A DNA stretch of 53,228 bases from positions 1-53,228 of the forward strand of contig CALBSE010000063.1 of NCBI GenBank assembly GCA_937927725.1, in the 5' to 3' direction. The notes beneath the pieces are model-generated. The model had not been told where the DNA came from, searched no databases, and saw only the letters and a list, made by a program, of their open reading frames with translations. This document shows positions 34,095 through 42,200 of this stretch, in pieces; the stretch's first letter is position 1, and each line of letters opens with the position of its first letter. The translations under genes and the position numbers were made by a program. This DNA comes from an uncultured Actinomycetes bacterium (lineage in GTDB: Bacteria; Actinomycetota; Acidimicrobiia; Acidimicrobiales; Acidimicrobilacustridaceae).

Positions 34095-34134
34095 GGCAAT
34101 CTATTTCCGGTGTTAGTATTCAGGAAACAAATAG
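34095..34134 (+). promoter_or_regulatory. Putative operator and promoter of sbtA
   Basis: GGCAATCTATTTCCGGT (34095-34111) is the reverse complement of the CoA transferase operator with one mismatch. A -10-like TAGTAT follows at 34114-34119, and CAGGAAACAAATAG (34121-34134) is a partial inverted copy, so the -10 lies between two half-matching arms. Confidence 0.55.
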
Positions 34135-34162
34135 CCAGAAGCCGCAGACCCCAGGAGCTCCG

Positions 34163-35275
34163 ATGGACGCCGACATTCTTAAAAACCTGACCGATCCAGC
34201 TGTCTTGTTCTTCTTTCTCGGAGTGGTGATCGGTCTGATTCGCTCGAATCTCGAGATCCCCGCCCCGATCGCCAAGTTCCTCTCGCTCTACTTACTTATG
34301 GCGCTGGGATTCAAGGGAGGCCAGGCCCTCGCCGATGCCGGCCTTTCGGGCGATGGCGCCAAAGTCATCGGGGCGGCGATCGTGCTCGCCCTCGTGATCC
34401 CGGCTGTTTGGTTTCTTGTGCTGCGTAAGCGCATTGATGCCTTCGATGCCGCCGCCATCGCCGCTACCTACGGCTCAGTGAGCGCGGTCACCTTCGTGAC
34501 CGCATCGCAATTCATCGCTTCTCGCGGCGACGAGGCCGGCGGCCACATGACTGTGGCACTGGTCTTAATGGAATCGCCGGCGATCATCATGGCGGTACTT
34601 CTTGCCACCTGGGTGCGGTCACGGATCACGACTCCGGCGTCTGTCGACCTCGTCGACTCTGTGTCGGTCGCCTCAACGGCAAGCAACCTTGCGACCACCG
34701 ATTCGCGCACGCTGGTTCCCGAGGCTCCGCATCCCGCCGGCGAGCGCGGACCAGAAGAGGGTGTCGAACAGTCACATCCTCCCCTTTCCATCAAAGAAGT
34801 ACTCCGCGAAGCATTCACCGACGGGGCGCATCTACTTCTCATCGGCTCGATGATTATCGGCGCGGTCAGTGGAACCAAGGGTGGCGAAGCAATGGCGCCG
34901 TTCGTCAACGGCGTCTTCAAGGGCTTCCTCGCATTCTTCCTTCTCGAAATGGGGCTTCTTGTCGCACGGCAGTTACGGGAAGTTCGCGACGTTGGTCCGT
35001 TCCTCATCGCCTTTGGCGCCATCGTGCCATTCATCAACGCGGCGGCCGCACTCACGATTGGTTGGGCACTCGGCCTCACGGTCGGCGATCTCACGCTCCT
35101 CGCCGTACTTGCATCGAGCGGCAGCTACATCGTGGTGCCCGCGGTTGTCCGCTACGCGATTCCTGAAGCACGGCCAAGCCGATACTTCACTCTGGCCTTG
35201 GGAATCACGTTCCCGATCAACATTGCGATCGGCATTCCGCTCTACTACGCGATTGCGTCAGCAATCGGCGGCTGA
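34163..35275 (+). CDS. SbtA-type sodium-dependent bicarbonate permease
   Basis: 370 residues from ATG 34163 (CCAGGAG site 5 nt upstream); the frame back to a TTG at 34091 would cross the putative promoter. About ten hydrophobic segments in two halves (VLFFFLGVVIGLIRSNLEIPAPI, AATYGSVSAVTFVTAS; FLAFFLLEMGLLVARQL, LTLLAVLASSGSYIVVPAVVRYAIPEA) with a hydrophilic central loop at ~170-235. This matches the SbtA/DUF897 family, known in cyanobacteria for Na+-dependent bicarbonate uptake. No PII-like SbtB gene follows. Divergent from purK, a bicarbonate-using enzyme. Confidence 0.85.
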   Translation: MDADILKNLTDPAVLFFFLGVVIGLIRSNLEIPAPIAKFLSLYLLMALGFKGGQALADAGLSGDGAKVIGAAIVLALVIPAVWFLVLRKRIDAFDAAAIAATYGSVSAVTFVTASQFIASRGDEAGGHMTVALVLMESPAIIMAVLLATWVRSRITTPASVDLVDSVSVASTASNLATTDSRTLVPEAPHPAGERGPEEGVEQSHPPLSIKEVLREAFTDGAHLLLIGSMIIGAVSGTKGGEAMAPFVNGVFKGFLAFFLLEMGLLVARQLREVRDVGPFLIAFGAIVPFINAAAALTIGWALGLTVGDLTLLAVLASSGSYIVVPAVVRYAIPEARPSRYFTLALGITFPINIAIGIPLYYAIASAIGG

Positions 35276-35294
35276 GTCTTCCTGCCCCTCGCAA

Positions 35295-37721
35295 CTAGTC
35301 GCGCACAACCGGGACGGGACTGTCGATGGTGACAGTCCCGTCGGCGCGTGCTTCAACAGTGATGAACCCGTGCGGACTCGGAACCGTTGCGCGCGCCCAT
35401 TCCAGATCGCCCAAGTTCGGCACAACGCGCACCGACGCATAACCCGGTTCGGCGGGCGTGATGCCGAGCACATGTTGAATGAGGTCTCGCGTTGGCGTTG
35501 ACGACCAACCATGACAGCGCGTGCCACCTGTCCAACATTCCGGCCAGGTGGTTTCACCCACGTCGAGGAAGACCTTCCAGTCGCGACACAGATCAGCGAT
35601 GAGATCGGCGCGGCCAGCCCTCGCCAGTCCGTCATGCACCACAAACCGGAAGAACGGTTCGGCCTCGACCATTTGGTTTTCGACGTCCCATTCCGGTTCG
35701 GGATATCCGGTGAGCATGTAGCCGTAACCAGTGGAACCACCAGTGGGCGTCACGGGATCCATCACGAACGAATGGCGGATGAGGCGTGGGCGATCGGTAA
35801 GCCCCTCGACGACGCGACGCACTCGATTGCTGCCATCGGTCGGGACAATCCCCGCCCATAGCGCTGCTGCGCCACCGTGTTGCGCGGCCGGACGTTGCGG
35901 AACACCGCCAAGTACATGATCGATGTAGACACCACGGTCTTCGTCCCAGAACAGATCGAACGCGTTACGTACGCCTTCGTAACGGTTCCTCGCCCACGCC
36001 GCTGAACCGTTATTGCCGATCCATTCGCTCATTTCGGCAAAGTCCTCGAGCGCCTTTGCCCACACGGCATTCAGCGTTGAGGAACAGCCGCGACTGTAGA
36101 AACTGGCCCAATCGATGAGCACCCAACCGGTGACATCGCGCAACAAGCCGTCGTCACCGAGGAACGACTCGAACCAGCGCAACGTGCGTTCGGCCACGGG
36201 CAACAATTCCGCCACTAGATCGCGATTGCCGGTGTAGCGATACAGGTTCCAGACCGAATGCACCCACATCAACGACCAATCGGGCACAAAGGTTCGATCG
36301 TCATCAGCGAAGTCCGACGCCACCGCCATATGCAACATGCCATCGGTGCGAGCCATGGTTGCCAGCTGCGGATGCCAAATGGGCATCGACCAATCGGGGT
36401 TGGCGACAAGATCGACCATCTGGTGAACAACCGAATCACCCGTCCAGGAGCGCTGTTCCCGTGTCGGGCAATCGACATACGCATCGAGGGCGCTCAAGTC
36501 CACCGTGCGCAGACCCACTTCATAAATTTCACTAAGCAGCGGATCAGAACATTCAAACGAAGCGCCCGCAGGACGAGGACGATGGCGGTCAGCAATCGCC
36601 AGTTCAATTCTGATATCGCTCAACGGCGTCGATGAGCCTGCTGGAACACGCACGCTCGCGTGCAGGAAACGTGTGCCAATGATGTCGAGAGATTCGAATT
36701 CGGAGACTCCCCCATGCTCCGTATCGCCACACACGTAGCGGAGACCGGCATGTTGGCCGAGCGTCACAAGAAAGCCTTCAGCGTCAACGTGTTCCGACGC
36801 AGCAATGTCGATCACGGTGCCACTAGGCGCGCCCGACACGCGCAAGCGCAACGTTCCCGCAGCAATTCGACCGAGATCGAAGCGGTGCAGCATGAACTGT
36901 TCTGAACCGCGCGCCTCGCGCACACAGAGTTCGTCGTTCAATACCTGATGCACCGGATCGTCACCCAACGGCGAGCCAACCTGTTCGCTCGCTTCCAGCA
37001 ACACTGCTTCGTGCACCAACCCACCGGGGAACGCAGTGCGCACCGGCGGACGCAACATGCCGAACGGTTCGCTGGGCGGATGCGGGTCCCCGTGACCGCC
37101 AGTGCTGAACGGTGTGATCTCAAACGCGTGCTTCCATTCGCTTGCATCGAAACCGGGCGCGTCCCATCCGGACTCGTACACGCGCGCATCGAACGACTCG
37201 AGCGGCAGACACGCAACATCGCCAGGCACCGGCACTGCCGTCCACGGCGACACCGGCGCGCAGGACCACGTGCGATCAGAAATCAGCCACTCGTCGCCCA
37301 CCAACGCTTCGAACACCACCGAACCCGCGCCCATTGAATAGGTCGGCGGCGCTGGCATCCACCACGAGGTCGCCGTACCGAAGTGACGGGCGATGATCGA
37401 AATGACGTTCGTGCCCGCCGTGAGAAAGGGCGCCAGATCGGCAAGGTCGTAATGCGCGGCCTTCGGATCGCTGCGCACCGGCCCCCGACCAACCTCGACA
37501 CCATTCACCCGCAGGATGTAGCGACCGTCGGCCCAAATACGAGCGGGAACCGAGGCCGGAACCGCATCGAGTTCCAGTTCCCGACGAAACATCGCCACCT
37601 TGTCGGTCGCATCCGCCAGCACCATTCGCGTGGCCGTATCGAGCTGCAGTGCCGGGCGGGCGTTCCACATCCACTTCGCCTGCCAACGACCAGCGAACGG
37701 TTCAGGATGATCGAGTTTCAT
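35295..37721 (-). CDS. Alpha-L-rhamnosidase-like glycoside hydrolase (GH78)
   Basis: 808 residues. N-terminal beta-sandwich lectin-like region (residues ~10-180, RIWADGRYILRVNGVEVGRGPVRSDPK), further beta domains, then the (alpha/alpha)6 barrel with YVDCPTREQRSWTGDS, equivalent to the conserved DCP(Q/T)R(D/E)ER-x-GWxGD acid region, and WVLIDWASF. A C-terminal beta-sandwich with TRDLIQHVLGITPAEPGYASVRVVPNLGDLEWARATVPSPHG split by strands is typical. Removes terminal alpha-L-rhamnose from plant or bacterial glycans. No signal peptide at the N-terminus (MKLDHPEPFAGRW), so it is cytosolic and would act on imported oligosaccharides. No sugar transporter is next to it. Strong GGGAGGGG upstream. Confidence 0.9.
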   Translation of the reverse strand: MKLDHPEPFAGRWQAKWMWNARPALQLDTATRMVLADATDKVAMFRRELELDAVPASVPARIWADGRYILRVNGVEVGRGPVRSDPKAAHYDLADLAPFLTAGTNVISIIARHFGTATSWWMPAPPTYSMGAGSVVFEALVGDEWLISDRTWSCAPVSPWTAVPVPGDVACLPLESFDARVYESGWDAPGFDASEWKHAFEITPFSTGGHGDPHPPSEPFGMLRPPVRTAFPGGLVHEAVLLEASEQVGSPLGDDPVHQVLNDELCVREARGSEQFMLHRFDLGRIAAGTLRLRVSGAPSGTVIDIAASEHVDAEGFLVTLGQHAGLRYVCGDTEHGGVSEFESLDIIGTRFLHASVRVPAGSSTPLSDIRIELAIADRHRPRPAGASFECSDPLLSEIYEVGLRTVDLSALDAYVDCPTREQRSWTGDSVVHQMVDLVANPDWSMPIWHPQLATMARTDGMLHMAVASDFADDDRTFVPDWSLMWVHSVWNLYRYTGNRDLVAELLPVAERTLRWFESFLGDDGLLRDVTGWVLIDWASFYSRGCSSTLNAVWAKALEDFAEMSEWIGNNGSAAWARNRYEGVRNAFDLFWDEDRGVYIDHVLGGVPQRPAAQHGGAAALWAGIVPTDGSNRVRRVVEGLTDRPRLIRHSFVMDPVTPTGGSTGYGYMLTGYPEPEWDVENQMVEAEPFFRFVVHDGLARAGRADLIADLCRDWKVFLDVGETTWPECWTGGTRCHGWSSTPTRDLIQHVLGITPAEPGYASVRVVPNLGDLEWARATVPSPHGFITVEARADGTVTIDSPVPVVRD
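35315..35340. terminator. Perfect 10-bp hairpin between convergent genes
   Basis: CGGGACTGTC, loop GATGGT, GACAGTCCCG. It falls inside the last codons of the rhamnosidase gene and 40 nt past the sbtA stop. No U-tract follows, so termination is only likely, not certain. Confidence 0.4.
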
Positions 37722-37780
37722 GCGCTGCTGCCCCTCCCACCGGCCCCCGGTGACGTTGGCGACGGTACCAGCCAGCGGAT

Positions 37781-37809
37781 TTCGCCATACCGAGGGCGAG
37801 CACTACAAT
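37781..37809 (+). promoter_or_regulatory. Putative promoter of tRNA-Arg
   Basis: TTCGCC (37781) and TACAAT (37804) are 17 nt apart, with TACAAT ending 10 nt before the mature tRNA. The -10 is good; the -35 is weak. Confidence 0.5.
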
Positions 37810-37819
37810 CTCCCCCGCT

Positions 37820-37896
37820 GCGCTCGTAGCTCAATTGGATAGAGCATCTGACTACGGATCAGAAGGTTGGGGGTTCGAGTCCCTCCGAGCGCGCCA
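37820..37896 (+). tRNA. tRNA-Arg (anticodon ACG)
   Basis: Acceptor GCGCTCG pairs with CGAGCGC; D-arm AGCTCAATTGGATAGAGC; anticodon stem-loop CTGACTACGGATCAG with ACG; T-arm with GGTTCGAGTCC; encoded CCA. Its 3' end is repeated at 40936. Confidence 0.97.
37865..37893 (+). repeat. attL-like copy: 3' end of tRNA-Arg
   Basis: 29-bp tRNA segment beginning GGTTGGGGGTTC and ending CTCCGAGCGCG. It matches 26 of 29 positions with 40936-40964. Confidence 0.6.
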
Positions 37897-37920
37897 CATA
37901 AGTACAGGTCAGAACGCTGA

Positions 37921-37942
37921 AGCCGATCCTACCGGGTCGGCT
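37921..37942 (+). terminator. Terminator-like hairpin after tRNA-Arg
   Basis: AGCCGATCC, loop TACC, GGGTCGGCT (9 bp with one G-U pair), followed by TTGTGCTTGT. The rest of 37943-38055 contains two G-runs and no gene that I recognise. Confidence 0.65.
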
Positions 37943-38055
37943 TTGTGCTTGTGGGGGGCAATTTGGGGGGGCAACCGACGAGTCGTCTGAATTTGGAATG
38001 CGTGACGATGGCGCCTGTGACGGGATACCGCTCAATTCAGTTCTGACAGACGAAA

Positions 38056-38997
38056 TCAGGAACGAAAGCCAGTGGTGTCGATTTTCGAGAATCGGTTACC
38101 ACAGCCAGTGCAAAACGCATTTTCGGGTTTTCGGACTTTTCCACACGTTCCGCAATACTTTGCAGAATCTGGAGGACCCGATGATGACGTTGAAGGGGAC
38201 GGGCTCAGCTCTGCGGTGGCGGGTAGCCCGCAAATCTCACATTCAATGAATCGCTCACCCGTTTCAAGCGGGAGTTCCGGTTTCGTTAGGTGGCCACTGA
38301 TGCACCTGAAAGCGCTCAGTGATGCTGCTTCGTGTATCGAAGTCGGTTCTGATATCGGAACCGGCTGCAAGCAAATGACCACGTCGGTTCGTTGAAGTTC
38401 TTTCTTTGAGCCTTCGTGCATAGTCAAAGTAACCATGTCTCCATCGCTTGTGATGGAGACGACCGACTTGAGTCCGGACTCGAAGATGACCTCGCACGGC
38501 AAAGTTAGTTCGCCCGCCCGCATTTCAATGGCGTTCTTGTCACCTGCAGGTGGCTCAATCAGCGATTGAACTCCGAGGCCCTTGGCAATAAGTCGAATCC
38601 GTTCTCGATGCTCATGGATCCTGATGTGAGAGGAATGAGGTTCGACAACATCGAATGTGACGAGCACATACCCGTTAGATGTTTTAAGACGCCATGCAAT
38701 TACTTCTGCGTCAGGGTCGAGGATGAGATCGCCGGGCTCAAGTGATGCAACCTCCGTCTGCTCAGGCATTCCACAAATCCATGACGGACCTGCATAGCGG
38801 GTCGTTGCGATTCCCTCGCCAACGCGTTCAATGAGCGCACCGTCAGTCAACGATATTGAACGTCCTTCTTCGGTAAACAGGATTGTTCTAGACGGATGGC
38901 TGACACGAAGTCGCCCTCGAACAACTTGAATTTTCCCGTCGTAGAAAACCGAATCACCAGCATTGATTCGAGATATCGGAATCTCACCACTTGCCAT
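38056..38997 (-). CDS. Unrecognised protein with C-terminal zinc ribbons
   Basis: 313 residues, start MASGEIPISRINAGDSVFYDG with GGCGAGG upstream. The first ~210 residues look all-beta and soluble, with two similar-looking halves (AGDSVFYDGKIQVVRGRLRV; LEPGDLILDPDAEVIAWRLK) that could be small beta-barrels. The C-terminus has two four-cysteine modules: FRCISGHLTK...IECEICG (C-x2-GH...C-x2-CG) and KYCGTCGKVRKPENAFCTGCGNRF, a zinc-ribbon. I do not recognise the family. Divergent from the next gene, which carries three ribbons of the same C-x2-GH type, so the two probably form one functional pair. Lies in the tRNA-Arg island. Confidence 0.7.
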   Translation of the reverse strand: MASGEIPISRINAGDSVFYDGKIQVVRGRLRVSHPSRTILFTEEGRSISLTDGALIERVGEGIATTRYAGPSWICGMPEQTEVASLEPGDLILDPDAEVIAWRLKTSNGYVLVTFDVVEPHSSHIRIHEHRERIRLIAKGLGVQSLIEPPAGDKNAIEMRAGELTLPCEVIFESGLKSVVSITSDGDMVTLTMHEGSKKELQRTDVVICLQPVPISEPTSIHEAASLSAFRCISGHLTKPELPLETGERFIECEICGLPATAELSPSPSTSSSGPPDSAKYCGTCGKVRKPENAFCTGCGNRFSKIDTTGFRS

Positions 38998-39124
38998 TGT
39001 TGCCTCGCCTTAACCCACCAAAGTGAGAGGAGACTACTGCGGAGTGTGTGGTTTTCGAACTTCTCGTGGCAAACAGTGACGAGGCATATAGTTTGCATTG
39101 AGAAAGCGAATACGGCGGTTGAAC

Positions 39125-40849
39125 ATGGCGAAGTGGGTCTCTCGGTGTCCAAACGGACACGAATCAATGACGTTCGACATCCATTGCGGCACCTGTGGCG
39201 AATTGGTGACCTCTCACCGTGCCGGAGTTACTCCGGGTGAGCCCCAAGCGCCAGCGTTCGTCAGGCGAGAGCCGACTAACACGTCAGCACTCTTCAAGGA
39301 ACGGACGTGTTCAAACGGACACCAAATCGACTCGAGTGACCTGTTCTGCGGTGTTTGTGGTGAAAGAGCATCAAGAGGCAATTCACCAACACCCCCAGTA
39401 GCGGATCCAACGAGGAACGCTTCCACGTCCAACCCGGGTCTGTCACCATCACGAAACAGCGGGGAAGCCGGACCTCCTACAGGCCCATCACAAAAGAACA
39501 TCCAATGTCTCCGAGGACACACGGCGACGCCTCAAGACACTCATTGCCAAGTGTGCGGCACCCGAGTAACGACAACTTCAACCCCTAAATCTTGGAATCA
39601 GGCGGTTGTTCGATCACCAAAACACAAATCGTCCCCTATCCCTCCACTTTTGAATGCGCGGTTGAACGCCATCTCATTCATTGACCGCCAAAAGAGAAAG
39701 TTCCGGAGAAACGGGCAATTCCGAAGCATCGCTCTAATCGGAGCAGGAGTCATCGGAGTGGGATTACTTGCGATTGGAGCGCTGGTTCTAGCGAACTTCG
39801 CTGGCAGATCACACCACGGAGGGACAACAGTTACAGGCACATTCAGTAGTAACGGGTGGGACTACGGATACTCGTCCTACTTTGGAACACCAACAACGAG
39901 TTCCGGCCGTTCTGGATGCCCGCAATCCCCAAAACCGGGAACAGTCAATCTCCCGTTCTCAGTCACAATTTCGAACAAGTCCGGCCGAGACGCACCAACA
40001 CCAACAATCGTGGCGCTATCAAACGTTCTGAAAGACGGCACAGTCGTCGTGCCGAACACAGAGACCGGCGTCGACCCGTTCGCCGGCAAAGGTTTCGTTG
40101 ATCTTGATCCCGTCGGATTCACAAACGGAACAACAGACTGTTCCCCCAGTAGCCCAACACTGACCGGAGGACTTGACGGAAACACGACCATCAAAGCGGG
40201 AAGCTCAACAACATTCGACGGATACATCTACGGAATACCGGATCCGGTACCCAATGGGACGGCAGCATTCATAGGCGTCGCAGAGATTTCATTAGTTAGC
40301 AAAGTGACGTCGTACTGGATCATCCATTACGGGCAGTACACACCAAGCTCAACGACCTCCTCGCCCGCCACAACACCGACAGTTTCGTCGATGTCAACTC
40401 AAGCCGCCCGGACAAATTCAGCGAGTACTTCAACTTCAATCCCATGTGGCAATCAGCCCGGCACCGCTACTGGAATCGGCAACGCCCCGCTCGAATGTTG
40501 GAATCAAATCTTCGAAGCGAAAGTTTCCTCTTCCAACGCCGTCTGCTGGTTTCAATCGAGCGACGTGACATGCCAAATGGTGAATTATCCGGGAGGCAAA
40601 CTGACGTTCACATTCCTGAACTTGTCGAGCGTCGAATCAAGCACTCAGGCGCTCAAAGTCTCGTGCAATATGCAGTCGGATTGCCCCCCAGCGGGCAATC
40701 CAGAAGGTGGTCAAGTAATGCCAGCCGGGTCAAAAGTCGAAGCAGCAGGAATCAGGTGCCTCGCCATTCAACTTGGTGTCACCTGCACGAGAATTTCCGA
40801 TGGCAAAGGATTTACCCTTACGGCCGCTGGCTACACCCCAATCAATTAA
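39125..40849 (+). CDS. Membrane protein with three N-terminal zinc ribbons and a large extracytoplasmic part
   Basis: 574 residues from ATG 39125; the frame extends 9 codons upstream to a TTG. Cytosolic side: three modules RCPNGHESMTFDIHCGTCG, TCSNGHQIDSSDLFCGVCG and QCLRGHTATPQDTHCQVCG (residues ~7, 60 and 130), each C-x2-GH-x8-11-C-x2-C. After a basic stretch (RQKRKFRRN) comes one membrane helix (IALIGAGVIGVGLLAIGALVLANFA, about 205-230). Outside: a beta-rich domain (VTISNKSGRDAPTPTIVALSN, like DUF4352-type sandwiches), a Ser/Thr linker and a Cys-containing C-terminal domain (six or more Cys, probably disulfides). Layout suggests a sensor or anchoring protein. Family not recognised. Confidence 0.7.
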   Translation: MAKWVSRCPNGHESMTFDIHCGTCGELVTSHRAGVTPGEPQAPAFVRREPTNTSALFKERTCSNGHQIDSSDLFCGVCGERASRGNSPTPPVADPTRNASTSNPGLSPSRNSGEAGPPTGPSQKNIQCLRGHTATPQDTHCQVCGTRVTTTSTPKSWNQAVVRSPKHKSSPIPPLLNARLNAISFIDRQKRKFRRNGQFRSIALIGAGVIGVGLLAIGALVLANFAGRSHHGGTTVTGTFSSNGWDYGYSSYFGTPTTSSGRSGCPQSPKPGTVNLPFSVTISNKSGRDAPTPTIVALSNVLKDGTVVVPNTETGVDPFAGKGFVDLDPVGFTNGTTDCSPSSPTLTGGLDGNTTIKAGSSTTFDGYIYGIPDPVPNGTAAFIGVAEISLVSKVTSYWIIHYGQYTPSSTTSSPATTPTVSSMSTQAARTNSASTSTSIPCGNQPGTATGIGNAPLECWNQIFEAKVSSSNAVCWFQSSDVTCQMVNYPGGKLTFTFLNLSSVESSTQALKVSCNMQSDCPPAGNPEGGQVMPAGSKVEAAGIRCLAIQLGVTCTRISDGKGFTLTAAGYTPIN

Positions 40850-40935
40850 AAAGTGGAACTGATTTCGAATTTCTCCGAGCCCTGAGAGAAGAAGAATTCG
40901 GCGAGACCTGCGGTCAAATTCGCCAAGGTTCGGAT

Positions 40936-40964
40936 GGTTGGGGGTTCAAGGCTCTCCGAGCGCG
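40936..40964 (+). repeat. attR-like imperfect copy of the tRNA-Arg 3' end
   Basis: GGTTGGGGGTTCAAGGCTCTCCGAGCGCG split as GGTTGGGGGTTC + AAGGCT + CTCCGAGCGCG: same as the tRNA except for 3 mismatches, all in the T-loop/stem junction. A preceding CGGAT also matches the anticodon arm with a 5-nt gap. The rest of 40850-41067 holds no gene. Confidence 0.6.
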
Positions 40965-41067
40965 CTTTACAGATTCGGGAGAAGAGAGAACGGCTCGCAG
41001 GCGAGATCCGATTCAACCCGCACGTGAGCCTTGACGTCTGCACGTGGCGCTCTGACAGACTCGCCGA

Positions 41068-42153
41068 GTGAAGAACCCCGATCCGCTTGTCACCGTCGCA
41101 GTCTCGACGTATGCCGCGGAACGACTCCTCGGGCCCTGCCTTGAGATGCTCATGAACCAGACACTTGGTGATCGTCTTGAGGTGATCGTGGTCGACAGCG
41201 GCTCACCCGAGGATGAGTGTTCAGTGGTTCAACCCTTTCTCCGTTCGGGTCGGGTGCACTATCTCCGCACGGAACGCGAGACCCTGTATGCGGCGTGGAA
41301 CCGGGCGTTGGCCCAGGCCCGCGGCAAGTACTTCGCCAATGTGAACACCGACGACTGGCTCCAGCCCCATGCACTCGCCACGATGGCCGCGGCGCTCGAT
41401 GCTCATCCGGACTGCGCCTTGGCCTATGCCGACTGGTCCCTCACCGCCGCCCCGAATTCGGCGCCCGGGCCCGAGGATCCGGTGTGTGCACACACACCTT
41501 GGGTACCAGCCCTGCACCTCTTTTACTGTTACTCGGGATGCGTGCAGTTCTGGCGCCGCAGTTCACTGGAGATGATCGGTGGTCATGACGCCACCCTCAG
41601 CTACTGCGGTGATCTGATGGCTCTACGTCACCTCGCACGGGCCGGTATGCGGGCCGTCTATATCCCTGAAGTGCTGCTCGGCTTCTTCAGTAATCCCGAG
41701 GGTCTCTCTCGTCAGTCCGACGCGCAGGGCTCGATTGCCGAAGCTCGCGAGATCACCCGTCAATCGAGGGAGGAGTTCCAGATCGAGGAGCTCTATGCCG
41801 TCGATCCCGCCGATCCGCTTTCCGTGGCCGATGCGTGGACGGCGCTCGGTGTGCTGGCCATTCGCGTCCGGGTGCCGTGGGCGTTTGCGCCGATACCCGA
41901 TGTGGGCTTTGCGCTCGAATGTTTTGATCGAGCGCTCGCTGTCGACTCGGACCACCACGATGCGCTCCACAACCGATACGCGACACTGATCTCGTCCGGA
42001 CAACCGATCGAAGCCGAAGCCTCCTTGGCACATCTACCCGTCGATCGGGCAGTCGCAGTGCGTGGGGGCGATCTCGAACTGCGACACGCTGCAGTCGCTC
42101 CAGCCCGCTCCGGCGAGATCTTCTCGATCTCGAACCACGCTGACCAGCATTGA
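41068..42153 (+). CDS. Family 2 glycosyltransferase with a C-terminal TPR-like region
   Basis: 361 residues from GTG. GT-A fold: VTVAVSTYAAERLLGPCLEMLMNQ, VIVVDSGSPEDE, YAAWNRALAQARGKYFANVNTDDWLQPHALATM, in which NTDDW is the metal-binding DxD region, then GHDATLSYCGDLMALRHLARAG and a helical C-terminus (AFALECFDRALAVDSDHHDALHNRY) resembling one TPR. Cytosolic, no membrane segments. Transfers a sugar from a nucleotide donor to an unknown acceptor. It stands just outside the island and beside the surface-protein cluster, whose Ser/Thr-rich tails are conceivable acceptors (speculation). Confidence 0.85.
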   Translation: MKNPDPLVTVAVSTYAAERLLGPCLEMLMNQTLGDRLEVIVVDSGSPEDECSVVQPFLRSGRVHYLRTERETLYAAWNRALAQARGKYFANVNTDDWLQPHALATMAAALDAHPDCALAYADWSLTAAPNSAPGPEDPVCAHTPWVPALHLFYCYSGCVQFWRRSSLEMIGGHDATLSYCGDLMALRHLARAGMRAVYIPEVLLGFFSNPEGLSRQSDAQGSIAEAREITRQSREEFQIEELYAVDPADPLSVADAWTALGVLAIRVRVPWAFAPIPDVGFALECFDRALAVDSDHHDALHNRYATLISSGQPIEAEASLAHLPVDRAVAVRGGDLELRHAAVAPARSGEIFSISNHADQH

Positions 42154-42200
42154 CTGGAGCTGTCGTCGGTCCACGTGTCGTGGAATTCGGATGGTCGTGA

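Larger units (their letters stand above)
37865..40964. mobile_element. Candidate small genomic island inserted at tRNA-Arg
   Basis: The segment runs from the tRNA-Arg 3' end to its imperfect direct repeat. It holds only two divergent genes, both with zinc ribbons of a shared kind and with more A/T-ending codons (ACA, TCA, GGA, CCA) than the neighbouring housekeeping genes. Just after the tRNA are two G-runs (GGGGGGCAATTTGGGGGGGCA), like the sequence often left at tyrosine-integrase sites. No integrase gene is visible, so the element would be decayed or mobilised in trans. Confidence 0.5.

Noticed and set aside
35315..35340. Perfect inverted repeat as a protein-binding operator
   Set aside because: It lies inside the end of the rhamnosidase gene between convergent genes, where a terminator-like role is simpler; kept only as a low-confidence terminator.
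37943..38055. Remnant integrase C-terminus beside tRNA-Arg
   Set aside because: Only the paired G-runs are suggestive; no stretch translates to recognisable integrase motifs (R...HxxR...Y).
42154..42200. Possible hairpin CCACGTGTCGTGG after the propeller gene
   Set aside because: The stem is short and no T-run follows on the relevant strand; not reported as a terminator.
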